NCBI RefSeq assembly: GCF_034258515.1
Contig: NZ_CP139438.1
Coordinates: forward strand, 3,968,001-4,032,000
DNA from: Pseudarthrobacter oxydans
GTDB taxonomy: Bacteria; Actinomycetota; Actinomycetes; Actinomycetales; Micrococcaceae
Reading direction: 5' to 3'
DNA: 64,000 bases
Shown: positions 63,905 to 64,000 of the stretch, one piece after another
Position numbering within the stretch: the first letter of the stretch is position 1
Layout of the letters: each line of letters starts with the position of its first letter
The notes under the pieces: model-generated
Told to the model about the DNA's origin: nothing
What the model saw: the letters and a program-made list of their open reading frames with translations, nothing else
Database searches by the model: none
Program-made: the position numbers and the translations under genes

Positions 63905-64000
63905 CTACAACGGGTAGACCGAAACCGCTGTCGCCTTCACCACGAAGTGCACCGGCAAGCCGGGAACCAGGCCGAGGTCCGCCGAGGCCGCGGGAGTGAG
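63905..64000 (-). CDS. C-terminal end of a molybdate-binding TOBE/Mop-type protein (partial)
   Basis: Read on the minus strand the frame is open from the window edge to a TAG at 63905-63907. The visible 31 residues include LTPAASADLGLVPGLPVHF and end KATAVSVYPL. This is the typical end of a Mop/TOBE molybdate-binding domain, as in ModC or stand-alone molbindins. Which of these it is cannot be told from the part seen. Confidence 0.65.
   Translation of the reverse strand, partial: LTPAASADLGLVPGLPVHFVVKATAVSVYPL

Overview
The window is a gene-dense, high-GC stretch of an actinobacterial chromosome. Several traits point to the Micrococcaceae (Arthrobacter or Pseudarthrobacter type): strongly GC-biased third codon positions, GTG and TTG starts, an HspR-type operator at clpB, a DasR-like GlcNAc locus, a DUF222-HNH protein, a DUF3073 gene near purF-purM, and a Septum_form protein. 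The assignment rests on gene content and sequence style, not on a database match. I see no rRNA, tRNA, CRISPR array, insertion sequence or prophage.

Layout. 1-4.8 kb: N-terminal part of a probable sensor kinase (cut by the window edge), a MacB/FtsX-type ABC pair, a ZIP metal transporter, an orphan HATPase_c protein and an FMN reductase. 5-12 kb: two rhamnogalacturonan lyase-type enzymes, one cytosolic and PL26-like, one secreted and PL11-like, both with LacI-type operators. They flank a tandemly duplicated pair of SRPBCC genes. 12-19.6 kb: mixed metabolism (Lrp regulator and aminotransferase, YitT protein, F420/NADP reductase-like protein, beta-propeller, threonine dehydratase, dTMP kinase-like protein, two lipoproteins). 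19.7-25.5 kb: N-acetylglucosamine uptake and catabolism (GntR/DasR-like regulator, PTS IIA-IIB divergent from IIC, nagB, cutC, nagA) with a dre-like operator. 25.6-36.8 kb: HNH protein, Rieske protein, DctA, a Tat-exported amidase with a small partner, a double-Lrp regulator, an M20 amidohydrolase, an MHS-family transporter and a cupin.

37-49 kb: the glyoxylate/allantoin operon hyi-glxR-gcl-glxK-allB plus a winged-helix protein, then bcp, an MFS protein, small proteins and uraD-uraH. A TTCCRY-N3-RYGGAA type operator occurs upstream of both hyi and uraD, which links the two purine-catabolic loci. 49-52 kb: purF-purM. 52.6-59.3 kb: a small secreted protein, then a Zur-box-preceded operon of two Nik/Opp-type ATPases, an MFS exporter, a lipoprotein binding protein and a fused double permease. 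This has the layout of a metallophore export and metal re-uptake system without its biosynthesis genes. 59.4-64 kb: DUF3073, Septum_form protein, clpB with a HAIR operator, a YCII-type protein and the end of a molybdate-binding (TOBE/Mop) protein.

The least explained feature is a set of long intergenic hairpins. Three dispersed copies of a 66-bp inverted repeat (30-bp arms, 6-nt loop) lie at 7742, 8582 and 37939. Hairpins of different sequence but similar architecture lie at 15084, 44733 (next to three 32-bp tandem units) and 52194. None has a transposase or a U-tract.
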